Origin: Tepidimonas aquatica
GTDB taxonomy: Bacteria > Pseudomonadota > Gammaproteobacteria > Burkholderiales > Burkholderiaceae_C
DNA length: 64,000 nucleotides
Assembly (NCBI RefSeq): GCF_007556585.1
Contig: NZ_VJNA01000009.1
Coordinates: forward strand, 1-64,000
Direction of reading: 5' to 3'
The position numbers and the translations under genes were made by a program. Every line of letters begins with the position of its first letter. Position 1 is the first letter of the stretch. Of this stretch, positions 45,607 through 53,849 are shown piece after piece. The notes under the pieces were generated by a model. The model worked only from the letters and a program-made list of their open reading frames with translations, was not told where the DNA came from and searched no databases.

Positions 45607-48600
45607 TCAGGCGTCGACCAGCACCACCAGTTCCTGGCCGGCGGCGACGGTGGCGCCTTCGCGGCACAGCACGCGGTGCACGCGGCCGGCGTGCGGCGCG
45701 GTGACGGCGAATTCCATCTTCATCGACTCGACCACCGCCAGCGTCTGGCCGGCGTCGACCACCGTTCCGGGGGCCGCCTCCACCTTCCAGACGCTGCCGG
45801 CGACGTGGCTGGTGACGACGCGCGCGCCCGGGGGCAGGTCCAGCTCGGTGTCGACGGCGACGTCGCGCAGCGCGGCGGCCTCCATCGGCGCATCCAGCCC
45901 GAGCGTGCGCCAGCGCTCGCGCTCGGCCTCGAAGGCGGCCTGCTGGCGCGCCTTGAAGGCCGCGATCGAGCCGGCGTGCTCGGCCAGGAACGCCCGGTAG
46001 GCGCGCAGGCTGAAGGTGGTCGGCTCGATGCGCGGCGTGTAGCGGCCGCTGGGCAGGTCGGCGCGCAGCGCCAGCAGCTCTTCCTCGCTGACCGGATGGA
46101 AGCGGATCTGGTCGAAGAAGCGCAGCAGCCACGGACGGCCGGGCTCGAAGGCGGTGGCGCCGTGGCGCGCGTCGCGCCAGCGGTTCCACACCTGCACCGT
46201 GCGGCCGACGAACTGGTAGCCGCCCGGGCCTTCCATCCCGTAGATGCACAGGTAGGCGCCACCGATGCCGACGGCGTTCTCCGGCGTCCAGGTGCGCGCC
46301 GGGTTGTACTTGGTGGTGACGAGCCGGTGGCGCGGGTCCAGCGGCGTGGCCACCGGCGCGCCGAGGTAGACGTCGCCGAGGCCGAGCACGAGGTAGCGGG
46401 CGTCGAAGACGATGCGGCGCACGTCCTCGATCGAGTCCAGCCCGTTGATGCGGCGGATGAACTCGAGGTTGGACGGGCACCACGGCGCGTCGCGGCGCAC
46501 GGTCTGCATGTAGCGCTCGATGGCCAGCCGGGTGGCGGCGTCGTCCCACGACAGCGGCAGATGCACGATGCGGCTGGGCACCTCCCAGTCGTCGATGACG
46601 CCCAGCGCCGCGTCCAGCTCGGCCAGCTCGTCCAGCAGCCGCCGCCGCGGCAGGCGCGCGGGGTCGTAGTGCACCTGCAGCGAGCGGATGCCCGGCGTCA
46701 GATCGAGGATGCCGGGCAGCCCGGTGCGCTCGAGCGCCTCCATCAGCGCGTGCACGCGCAGCCGCAGCCCGATGTCGAGCACCTGCTCGCCGTACTCGAC
46801 CAGCAGGTAGTCGTCGCCGGACTGGCGCACGGCCATGCCGACCGGATGCTGCGGCGGCTGGTGCTGCAGCAGGATCGGCGTGGCGAGCCGGGTGTCCTGG
46901 CGCGGCGCCGGCTTCGGCGACGTCGGGCCCGCCGGGGGCGGGGCGCCCAGCGTGGCGACGAAGGCATCCTGCGCCTGCTGCAGCGCGGCGGCCTCGTCGG
47001 CCGTCAGCGGCAAAAAGCGCACCGTGTCGCCGGGGTGCAGCTGGCCGAGCTTCCAGCGCTCGGCCTGCACCACCACCGCCGGGCAGACGAAGCCGCCCAG
47101 GCTCGGTCCGTCGGGGCCCAGGATCACCGGCATGTCGCCGGTGAAGTCGATGGCGCCGATGGCGTAGGCGTTGTCGTGGATGTTGGAGGGGTGCAGGCCG
47201 GCCTCGCCGCCGTCCGGCCGCGCCCACTGGGGCTTGGGGCCGACCAGGCGCACGCCGGTGCGGCTGGAGTTGTGGTGCACCTCCCAGTCGGTGGCGAACA
47301 GCATCTCGACGTCGGCGTCGGTGAAGAAGTCTGGTGCCCCGTGCGGGCCGTACAGCACGCCCAGCGTCCAGTGGCGGCCGTAGGCCGGTCGCTGGGCCGG
47401 CGGCACGCTGGCCGGCAATCCGTCCTCGTCCCGCGCCGGCGCCGGGCCGAGGTGCAGTACGTCGCCGCCGCGCAGGGCGCGGCCGGCGTGGCCGCCGAAC
47501 TGGCCGAGCGTGAAGGTGGCGCGGCTGCCGAGGTACTCGGGCACGTCCAGCCCGCCGCGCACCGCCAGATAGGCACGCGCCCCGGGGCCGCGCACCGCGC
47601 CCAGGCGCAGCGTCGCGCCGGCCGGCACGGCGTGGCGGCTCCAGTTGGCCAGCGGCCGGCCGTCCAGCTCGGCGCCCATGTCGGCGCCGGCCAGGGCGAT
47701 CACGCAGGCGCGGTGAAAACGCAGCGTCGGGCCGGTCAGCGTCATCTCCAGCGCCGCGCTGCCCTCGGGGTTGCCGGCCAGGCGGTTGGCCAGCCGCAGC
47801 GCCAGCGCGTCCATCGGGCCGGACGGCGGCACGCCGACCGCCCACAGGCCCAGTCGCCCCGGCCAGTCCTGCACGGTGGTCTGCAACCCCGGCTCCAGCA
47901 CCTCGATGCCGTCCTGCGCGTGCGGCAGCGTGCGCAGCAGCCCCGTGGTGGCCGCGCCGGCGGCAAACGTCGCGTCGGCCAGGATGCGGCGCAGGTAGGC
48001 CACGTTGGTCTCGATGCCGGCGAGGCGCGTGGCGGCCAGCGCCGCGTCGAGCCGGCGCAGCGCCTCGGCGCGGTCGGCGCCGAGCGCGATGACCTTGCCG
48101 AGCATCGGGTCGTAGTGCGGCGGCACCTCGGTGCCGCGCTCGACCCAGGTCTCCACGCGCACGCCGTCGGGCCAGACGACCTCGGTCAGCACCCCGGCGC
48201 ACGGCTGGAAGTCGCGCGCCGGGTCCTCGGCGTAGACGCGTGCCTGGATCGCGTGGCCGCGCGGCTGCGGCGTCCAGCCGGCCAGATCCAGCTCGCCGGC
48301 GGCCTCGCGCACCATCCACTCCACCAGGTCGATGCCGAGCACCTCCTCGGTGACGCCGTGCTCCACCTGCAGCCGGGTGTTGACCTCGAGGAAATAGAAG
48401 GCGCCGCTGTCGGCGTCGAGCACGAACTCCACCGTGCCGGCGCTGCGGTAGCCGACCGCGCGGCCCAGGCGCTCGGCCGCCTCCAGCAGCGCGCGGCGCT
48501 GCGCTGGCAGCAGCCCCGGGGCGGGGGTCTCCTCCAGCACCTTCTGGTGGCGGCGCTGCACCGAGCAGTCGCGCTCGCCCAGCGCGACGACGTGGCCGCG

Positions 48601-49245
48601 GCCGTCGCCGAAGATCTGCACCTCGATGTGACGTGCGCGCTCGACGTACTTCTCGAGGAAGATGCCGCCGTCGCGGAAGTTGCCGCGCGCCAGTCGCTGC
48701 ACGGCATCGAACGCCTCGCGCAGCTCGTCCGGCGCGCGCACCAGCCGCATGCCGATGCCGCCGCCGCCGGTGCTCTTCAGCAGCACGGGGTAGCCGATGC
48801 GCGCGGCCTCGGCGAGCGCGTGCGTGGCGTCGGCCAGCAGGTCGGAGCCGGGCAGCAGCGGCACGCCGTGGGCCTGTGCCAGCTCGCGCGCGGTGTGCTT
48901 CAGGCCGAAGGCGCGCATCTGCTGCGGCGTCGGGCCGATGAAGGTCAGCCCCACGGCGGCGCACGCCTCGGCGAAGGCGGCGTTTTCCGACAGGAAGCCG
49001 TAGCCCGGGTGGATGGCCTGCGCGCCGGCGTCGCGCGCGGCCTTCAGGATGCGCTCGATGCGCAGGTAGCTCTGCGCCGCCGGCGCCGGGCCGATCGGCA
49101 GCGCTACGTCGGCCTGGCGCACGTGCAGGCTGTCGCGGTCGGCCTCGGAGTACACCGCCACGCTGCGGATGCCCATGCGGCGCAGCGTGCGGATGATGCG
49201 GCAGGCGATCGCGCCGCGGTTGGCGATCAGCACCGTGTCGAACAT
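45607..49245 (-). CDS. Biotin-dependent guanidine (urea-type) carboxylase
   Basis: 1212 aa. Order: biotin carboxylase domain (residues 1 to about 450; [45 protein letters not shown]); KipA-like AHS2 domain (about 455-740; [17 protein letters not shown]); KipI-like AHS1 domain (about 790-1010); C-terminal biotinyl domain with VESMKMEF. This is the urea amidolyase/urea carboxylase architecture. The guanidine-I riboswitch and DUF1989 genes of the same operon indicate that the substrate is guanidine, giving carboxyguanidine, rather than urea. That substrate call rests on operon context and published work on such operons, not on residues I could test here. Confidence 0.88.
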   Translation of the reverse strand: MFDTVLIANRGAIACRIIRTLRRMGIRSVAVYSEADRDSLHVRQADVALPIGPAPAAQSYLRIERILKAARDAGAQAIHPGYGFLSENAAFAEACAAVGLTFIGPTPQQMRAFGLKHTARELAQAHGVPLLPGSDLLADATHALAEAARIGYPVLLKSTGGGGIGMRLVRAPDELREAFDAVQRLARGNFRDGGIFLEKYVERARHIEVQIFGDGRGHVVALGERDCSVQRRHQKVLEETPAPGLLPAQRRALLEAAERLGRAVGYRSAGTVEFVLDADSGAFYFLEVNTRLQVEHGVTEEVLGIDLVEWMVREAAGELDLAGWTPQPRGHAIQARVYAEDPARDFQPCAGVLTEVVWPDGVRVETWVERGTEVPPHYDPMLGKVIALGADRAEALRRLDAALAATRLAGIETNVAYLRRILADATFAAGAATTGLLRTLPHAQDGIEVLEPGLQTTVQDWPGRLGLWAVGVPPSGPMDALALRLANRLAGNPEGSAALEMTLTGPTLRFHRACVIALAGADMGAELDGRPLANWSRHAVPAGATLRLGAVRGPGARAYLAVRGGLDVPEYLGSRATFTLGQFGGHAGRALRGGDVLHLGPAPARDEDGLPASVPPAQRPAYGRHWTLGVLYGPHGAPDFFTDADVEMLFATDWEVHHNSSRTGVRLVGPKPQWARPDGGEAGLHPSNIHDNAYAIGAIDFTGDMPVILGPDGPSLGGFVCPAVVVQAERWKLGQLHPGDTVRFLPLTADEAAALQQAQDAFVATLGAPPPAGPTSPKPAPRQDTRLATPILLQHQPPQHPVGMAVRQSGDDYLLVEYGEQVLDIGLRLRVHALMEALERTGLPGILDLTPGIRSLQVHYDPARLPRRRLLDELAELDAALGVIDDWEVPSRIVHLPLSWDDAATRLAIERYMQTVRRDAPWCPSNLEFIRRINGLDSIEDVRRIVFDARYLVLGLGDVYLGAPVATPLDPRHRLVTTKYNPARTWTPENAVGIGGAYLCIYGMEGPGGYQFVGRTVQVWNRWRDARHGATAFEPGRPWLLRFFDQIRFHPVSEEELLALRADLPSGRYTPRIEPTTFSLRAYRAFLAEHAGSIAAFKARQQAAFEAERERWRTLGLDAPMEAAALRDVAVDTELDLPPGARVVTSHVAGSVWKVEAAPGTVVDAGQTLAVVESMKMEFAVTAPHAGRVHRVLCREGATVAAGQELVVLVDA

Positions 49246-49321
49246 GCGCTCCTCGGGGCGGGCCGTCCCGCCGGCGTCGGGGTCGCGCTGCGGGCCGTCC
49301 CGCAGCGGGGTTGCAGGGGGC

Positions 49322-49996
49322 TCAGGTCGATGGGGCGTCCCAGATCAGCACGCGGATCGGGGTCGGGTTGTAGGCGTTGCAGGGGTTGTTGAGCTGCGGG
49401 CAGTTGGAGATCAGGCACAGCACGTCCATCTCGGCGCGCAGCTCCACGTACTTGCCCGGTGCCGAGACGCCGTCGGCGAAGGTCAGCCGCCCCTGCGGCG
49501 TGACCGGCACGTTCATGAAGAAGTTGATGTTGCTGGTGATGTCGCGCTTGGTCAGCGGTCCGGTGGTGCCGTCGCCGTCCCAGTGCGCCAGCGCCAGCAG
49601 GAAGCTGTCGCGGCAGGCGTGCATCGGTTTCTTGTCCAGGCTGTAGCGCACCGCGTTGCTCTCGCAGGCGCAGGCGCCGCCCAGCGTGTCGTGCCGGCCG
49701 CAGGTGTCGGCGGTGATGGTCAGCATCACGTTGCCCTCGCTGGAGATCAGCCGGCTGCCGGCGGTGAGGTACAGCGCCTGCTGCGCGCGCACGGTGTCGG
49801 CGGCGGAGTAGCGCTCCTGCGGGTCGTGCAGGTTGTAGAACAGCGTGTCGACGGCCTGGTTGCCCTCGAGGTCGACGATGCGCAGCGTCTGGCCGCGGCG
49901 CACCGGGTGGATCCAGTAGTCGCCGGCCTCGACGACGGCGTCGAAGACGGCCGTGGCGGGATCGAGCGGGCTTTCGACGAGTTGGAATGCGGTCAT
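49322..49996 (-). CDS. DUF1989 protein, carboxyguanidine deiminase subunit (UAAP1 type)
   Basis: 224 aa. It is usually annotated as urea carboxylase-associated protein 1. Conserved parts include [40 protein letters not shown], the likely metal site [27 protein letters not shown] and the C-terminal cysteines in [16 protein letters not shown]. In guanidine operons, pairs of DUF1989 proteins form carboxyguanidine deiminase, which turns the carboxylase product into allophanate. Which subunit letter applies I leave open. Confidence 0.85.
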   Translation of the reverse strand: MTAFQLVESPLDPATAVFDAVVEAGDYWIHPVRRGQTLRIVDLEGNQAVDTLFYNLHDPQERYSAADTVRAQQALYLTAGSRLISSEGNVMLTITADTCGRHDTLGGACACESNAVRYSLDKKPMHACRDSFLLALAHWDGDGTTGPLTKRDITSNINFFMNVPVTPQGRLTFADGVSAPGKYVELRAEMDVLCLISNCPQLNNPCNAYNPTPIRVLIWDAPST

Positions 49997-50030
49997 GGTT
50001 CAGGCTCCTGGGGGCGCGGTGGCCGCGCCG

Positions 50031-50768
50031 TCAGCGGAACAGGATCTCGGTCAGGTAGAAGCCGCGCTGGCTTTCCGGGCAGTGGTTGCGGCAGCGGTCG
50101 TCCGGCCCGGGCGGGTCGGCGCGCCAGGCGGTCAGCATCACGTCGCCGGGGGCGTAGTCGGGGCGCGGATCCAGCGGGTGCGGCGCGGCCGACAGCACCA
50201 CCAGCACGTTCATCTCGAAGCGCAGGTCGACGCAGGCCCCGGCCTTGCCGTGGCCGAGGTCGAAGGTCAGGCGGCCTTCCTCGTCGGCCATCACGCGGCT
50301 GAAGAAGTTGACGTTGGGCACCAGGTCGCGCTTGCCCAGCCCCCACTTGCCGAGCTCGATCAGCAGGCCGTCGCGGCCGTTGCGGTGCATCGCGTTGCGG
50401 TGTGTCTGGTAGGTGGCCACGCCGTACTTGGCGCGCACCAGCGCGGCGTCGGCCACGCCGCAGACGGTGTCGTGCCAGCCGCTGGTGTCGCGCACGATCG
50501 AGCACAGCACCCGTCCCATGTCGGAGTAGCACACGTGCCCGGCGGTCAGGTACGCGGTGTGCTGCGCCTTGAGGGTGTCGGCCATGTTGTAGCGCTCGAG
50601 CTTCTCGTCGGCGTTGAAGAACAGGGCGGCCACGTTGGCGCGGCCGTCCAGGTCGGTCAGGCGCAGCGCGCTGCCGCGGCGCATCACGCCGGACCAGTGG
50701 CAGCCGCCGGGCAGGCGCTCCTCCCACAGGAAGCGCTCGGGGGGCAGGGGATGCAGGTGCTGGGCCAT
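50031..50768 (-). CDS. DUF1989 protein, carboxyguanidine deiminase subunit (UAAP2 type)
   Basis: 245 aa, a paralogue of the neighbouring DUF1989 protein. Matching parts are GSALRLTDLDGRANVAALFF, RYNMADTLKAQHTAYLTAGH, the metal-site-like DTSGWHDTVCG, VPNVNFFSRVMADEEGRL and C-terminal DRCRNHCPESQRGF. It lies 34 bp upstream of its partner and 28 bp after the ABC ATPase gene, inside the guanidine operon. The two proteins probably form one heteromeric deiminase. Confidence 0.85.
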   Translation of the reverse strand: MAQHLHPLPPERFLWEERLPGGCHWSGVMRRGSALRLTDLDGRANVAALFFNADEKLERYNMADTLKAQHTAYLTAGHVCYSDMGRVLCSIVRDTSGWHDTVCGVADAALVRAKYGVATYQTHRNAMHRNGRDGLLIELGKWGLGKRDLVPNVNFFSRVMADEEGRLTFDLGHGKAGACVDLRFEMNVLVVLSAAPHPLDPRPDYAPGDVMLTAWRADPPGPDDRCRNHCPESQRGFYLTEILFR

Positions 50769-50796
50769 CGGGCAAACCTCGTCGTTGGGCGGTGGA

Positions 50797-51645
50797 TCAG
50801 GGGCTGGTGGCCGGCTCGGCGGCGCCGTTGAGCCGCTCGAGCAGGCCCTGGTCGGTCTTCATGCCGGAGGTGGCGCGGATGCGCGCCAGGATCTCCTTCT
50901 TCAGCGCCAGGAACTCCGGCGCGTGCTTCATGTCCGGGTCGCGCTGCGCCGGCAGCGGCACCGGGTAGACGGTGTCGATGCGCCCCGGGCGGGGCGCCAG
51001 CACGACGACGCGGTCGGCCAGGTAGATCGCCTCCTCGACGTCGTGCGTGACGAACACGATGGTGGTGGCCTCGACGCGGTGCACGTGGCGGATCAGGTCG
51101 TGCATCACCTCGCGCGTCTGCGCATCCAGCGCGCCGAACGGCTCGTCCATCAGCAGGATGCGCGGGCGTCCCATCAGCGCGCGCGCGATGGCCACGCGCT
51201 GCTGCATGCCGCCGGAGAGCTGGTTCGGCCACGCGCGCGCCACGCCGGCCAGCCCCATCAGCGCCAGCAGCGCATCGGCGCGGCCGGAGGCGGCCTCCAC
51301 GTCGGCCAGCGTGAGGTTCTCGCGCCCGTGGCGCAGGCGGCGGCTGAACTTGACGTTGTCCTCCACCGTCAGCCACGGGTACAGGCTGTAGTGCTGGAAC
51401 ACCATCGCGCGGTCGGCGCCCGGCCCGTGCACCGGCTGGCCGCCGACGTGGATGGTGCCCTCGTCGTGGGTCTCCAGGCCGGCCAGCACGCGCAGCAGCG
51501 TGGACTTGCCGCAGCCCGAGGCGCCCACCAGCGTGACGAACTCGTTGTGCGCCACGTCCAGGTCGATCGCGCGCAGCGCCTCGACACGCCGGGCGCCCTC
51601 GCCGAACCACTTGCCCAGCGCGCGGATCTCGATTTCGGCCGCCAT
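50797..51645 (-). CDS. ABC transporter ATP-binding protein (NitT/TauT family)
   Basis: 282 aa; start MAAEIEIRALGKWFGEGARR. Walker A is GASGCGKSTL, the Q-loop region is VFQHYSLYPW, the signature is LSGGMQQRVAIARAL, Walker B is ILLMDEPFGALD and the switch histidine is in FVTHDVEEA. An extra C-terminal segment of about 40 residues follows. It powers the importer encoded by the two genes before it, probably for guanidine. It starts two bases after the permease stop. Confidence 0.92.
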   Translation of the reverse strand: MAAEIEIRALGKWFGEGARRVEALRAIDLDVAHNEFVTLVGASGCGKSTLLRVLAGLETHDEGTIHVGGQPVHGPGADRAMVFQHYSLYPWLTVEDNVKFSRRLRHGRENLTLADVEAASGRADALLALMGLAGVARAWPNQLSGGMQQRVAIARALMGRPRILLMDEPFGALDAQTREVMHDLIRHVHRVEATTIVFVTHDVEEAIYLADRVVVLAPRPGRIDTVYPVPLPAQRDPDMKHAPEFLALKKEILARIRATSGMKTDQGLLERLNGAAEPATSP

Positions 51646-51647
51646 GC

Positions 51648-52469
51648 TCAGCCCCTCAGGTACAGCCACGGGAAGGCGCGCCGGTGCGCCCAGCGGAACA
51701 GCTGGTCCATCACCAGCCCGATGGCGCCGATCAGCAGGATGCCGACGAAGATCTTGTCGGTCTGCAGGAAGCGCTGGGCCTTCAGGATGGCGTAGCCGAG
51801 CCCGGAGTTGGCCGCCACCAGCTCGGCCACCACCAGGTAGGTCCAGGCCCAGCCCATCGTCACGCGCAGCGTGTCCAGCAGCGCCGGCTTGGCCGCCGGC
51901 AGGATCACCCACTGGATGATCTCGCCGGTGCGCGCGCCCATGGTCTGCGCCGCCTCCACCTGCGCCATCGGCACGCGGCGCACGTCCTCGGCCATCATCA
52001 GCACCATCTGGAAGAAGGTGCCTATCCAGATGATGGCGATCTTGGACGCTTCGCCGATGCCGACCCACAGCATCACCAGCGGGATGAAGGCCACCGCCGG
52101 CATGTAGCGGATGAAGTCGGTCAGCGGCTCCAGCAGCGCCTGCACCGGGCGGAAGGTGCCGATCAGCAGCGCCAGCGGCAGCGCGATCACCGCCGACAGC
52201 ACGAAGCCGGCACCGACGCGGTAGACGCTGATCAGCAGGTCGCCGAGCAGCCCATCCTCGCGCCACCAAGTCACCAGCCGCGCGGCCACGTCCAGCGGCG
52301 AGGGCAGGAACACGCGGTCGACCACCTGCAGCGCCGCCAGTGCCCACCACAGCGCCAGCGGCACCAGCAGGCCTAGGCTCGCGTACCACCAGTACGCGCG
52401 GCGGCCGATCGGGGCGCGCAGTCGCCAGGCGCTGCGGCGCCGGCCGGATGAAGGCATGGGTGCGCTCAC
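51648..52469 (-). CDS. ABC transporter permease (NitT/TauT family)
   Basis: 273 aa with six membrane helices. The inner-membrane EAA loop is EAAQTMGARTGEIIQWVILP, which contacts the ATPase. It overlaps the end of the substrate-binding protein gene by 4 bp. It is related to nitrate, taurine and sulfonate permeases, a group that also includes importers linked to guanidine riboswitches. Confidence 0.92.
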   Translation of the reverse strand: MSAPMPSSGRRRSAWRLRAPIGRRAYWWYASLGLLVPLALWWALAALQVVDRVFLPSPLDVAARLVTWWREDGLLGDLLISVYRVGAGFVLSAVIALPLALLIGTFRPVQALLEPLTDFIRYMPAVAFIPLVMLWVGIGEASKIAIIWIGTFFQMVLMMAEDVRRVPMAQVEAAQTMGARTGEIIQWVILPAAKPALLDTLRVTMGWAWTYLVVAELVAANSGLGYAILKAQRFLQTDKIFVGILLIGAIGLVMDQLFRWAHRRAFPWLYLRG

Positions 52470-53464
52470 TTGGCCCCCGCGACGTCACGCACCAGCGAGG
52501 CGTCCAGCCCCTTGGCCGGATCGACCTTGCCTTCCATCAGCTTGTTGTCCTGCAGGAAGCGCACGATGGTCGGCGCCACCGCCAGCAGCGAGGTCGGCTC
52601 GCTGGCCGGACCAAAGGCCTTCAGGTTGTCGGCCTGGTCGAAGAAGCGCGTGCCGGCCAGGAAGACCGCGTACTCCTTCGGGTCCATCTCGACCACCTTG
52701 GCCATGATCTGCGCCGCCTCGGCCGGGTTGGCGCGGATGAAGGCCTGCACGTCGTACCAGGCGCGTACCATGCCGATGAAGTCCTTGCGCTTGGCGGGGT
52801 CCTTCAGCGCCTTGTCGTGCGCCACCAGCAGGTCCGGGATCATGCCGGGCAGGTCCCTGGAGGTGAACAAGGCCTTACCTTTGCCGCTGGCCTCGATGCG
52901 CGCGATCCACGGGTTCCACACCACTGCGGCGTCCACGCGGCCGGCCATGAAGGCGGCGGCCGCATCGCCGGCGGCAAGGTTGACCACCTGCACGTCCTTC
53001 AGCGTCAGGCCGTGGCGGCTCAGCGCCACCGTCAGCAGGAAGTGCGAGACGCTGAACTCCTCCAGTGCGATCTTCTTGCCCTTCAGGTCGGCGAACGACT
53101 TGATGCGCGGGCCGACCATGATGGCGTCGTTGCCGGCCGAGTTGTCGTTGACCAGGATCGCCTTCAGCGGCACGCCCTTGGCCAGCGGCGCCATCGTGTC
53201 GCTCCACGTCTGCGAGTTGGCGTCGAGCTGGCCGGCCGACAGCGCGGCGATCGAGTCGGTGTAGTTGGCGAACCAGACCAGCTTGACATCGGCGCCGTGC
53301 TTCTTGAAGAAGCCCTTCTGCTCGGCGACGTACCAGGCCACCCAGCCGGGCCAGTCGGAAACCCCGACGCGGACGGTGGCCTGTGCGGCCAGGGGAGCGG
53401 TGAAGGCGGCGGCCGCAAGGGCCAGTGTCACGAAGGTGCGGCGTGCGAAGGTGGGCAGAGGCAT
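52466..53464 (-). CDS. ABC transporter substrate-binding protein, probably for guanidine
   Basis: 332 aa. The signal peptide is MPLPTFARRTFVTLALAAAA with AFTAPLAAQA. The body is NitT/TauT-like: VRVGVSDWPGWVAWYVAEQK, FFKKHGADVKLVWF, DANSQTWSDTMAPLA and GRVDAAVVWNPWIAR. It is the first gene of the operon, 46 bp after the riboswitch aptamer, with a CAGGAG ribosome site before ATG 53464. Placement under a guanidine-sensing RNA makes guanidine the best ligand guess. Confidence 0.88.
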   Translation of the reverse strand: MPLPTFARRTFVTLALAAAAFTAPLAAQATVRVGVSDWPGWVAWYVAEQKGFFKKHGADVKLVWFANYTDSIAALSAGQLDANSQTWSDTMAPLAKGVPLKAILVNDNSAGNDAIMVGPRIKSFADLKGKKIALEEFSVSHFLLTVALSRHGLTLKDVQVVNLAAGDAAAAFMAGRVDAAVVWNPWIARIEASGKGKALFTSRDLPGMIPDLLVAHDKALKDPAKRKDFIGMVRAWYDVQAFIRANPAEAAQIMAKVVEMDPKEYAVFLAGTRFFDQADNLKAFGPASEPTSLLAVAPTIVRFLQDNKLMEGKVDPAKGLDASLVRDVAGAK

Positions 53465-53510
53465 GGCGGGCTCCTGGATGGGAAGGGCGCAGGGCGAACG
53501 TGTCGCTGCG

Positions 53511-53622
53511 ACCTCCCGGGCTTTTGTCCCGCCGTGTAGCCCCGGCTGCACCCAGCCGCGGCCGACCGCTCTCGGACCAGGCACCGGCCGCCGGAACAGC
53601 GGCGCGATCGGAACCCTAGCGG
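53511..53622 (-). ncRNA. Guanidine-I (ykkC) riboswitch aptamer
   Basis: Read on the minus strand the leader contains the conserved ykkC blocks in order: CTAGGGTTCCG (53619-53609), GGTCCGAGAG (53578-53569), and a final block at 53535-53511 that begins ACGGCGGGACAAAAGCCCGG. Helices close around them with GC-rich stems. The blocks match the guanidine-I consensus closely. No terminator with a T-run separates it from the first gene, so control may act at translation or through the 46-nt linker. Confidence 0.93.
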
Positions 53623-53659
53623 TCTTGGGGCGTCGTCCGCCCCCGCGCATCATCGGTGC

Positions 53660-53677
53660 ATGCAATCCCCATGCCAA
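53660..53677 (-). promoter_or_regulatory. Sigma-54 promoter of the guanidine operon
   Basis: On the minus strand TTGGCATG, four bases, TTGCAT matches the -24/-12 consensus TTGGCACG-N4-TTGCAT with a single mismatch. A transcript starting about 12 bp on would begin some 25 nt before the riboswitch aptamer. This suggests control by nitrogen status (RpoN/NtrC) as well as by guanidine. Confidence 0.7.
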
Positions 53678-53849
53678 CTGTAGGCCCATGGGGTGCAGAG
53701 CCCGACCCGCCCGCGAAAGCCACGCGGAATCCTCCAAGGGGAGGCCGAAGCCTCGTCACGACTCAGGTGGTGATGATGCCTTCCCTGGCACGGAACATGT
53801 GCGGCTCTGGTGCATGCGCACCAAGGCCGGGCACACATCGGTCAGGCCC
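53678..53849. other. Spacer between nrdJ end and guanidine promoter
   Basis: 172 bp with no convincing gene. It contains a perfect inverted repeat TGGTGC-ATGC-GCACCA (53808-53823), about 140 bp upstream of the sigma-54 element, where an enhancer could lie. The half-sites are everted compared with the NtrC consensus, so I do not call it an NtrC site. No nrdJ terminator with a T-run is visible. Confidence 0.4.

Noticed and set aside
45580-49392. Open frame of 1270 codons opposite the carboxylase
   Set aside because: Shadow of the real gene; no recognisable domain, while the sense protein has complete biotin-carboxylase and biotinyl motifs.
53808-53823. Canonical NtrC enhancer site
   Set aside because: The half-sites are everted relative to GCACC-N-GGTGC, so the consensus is not met.
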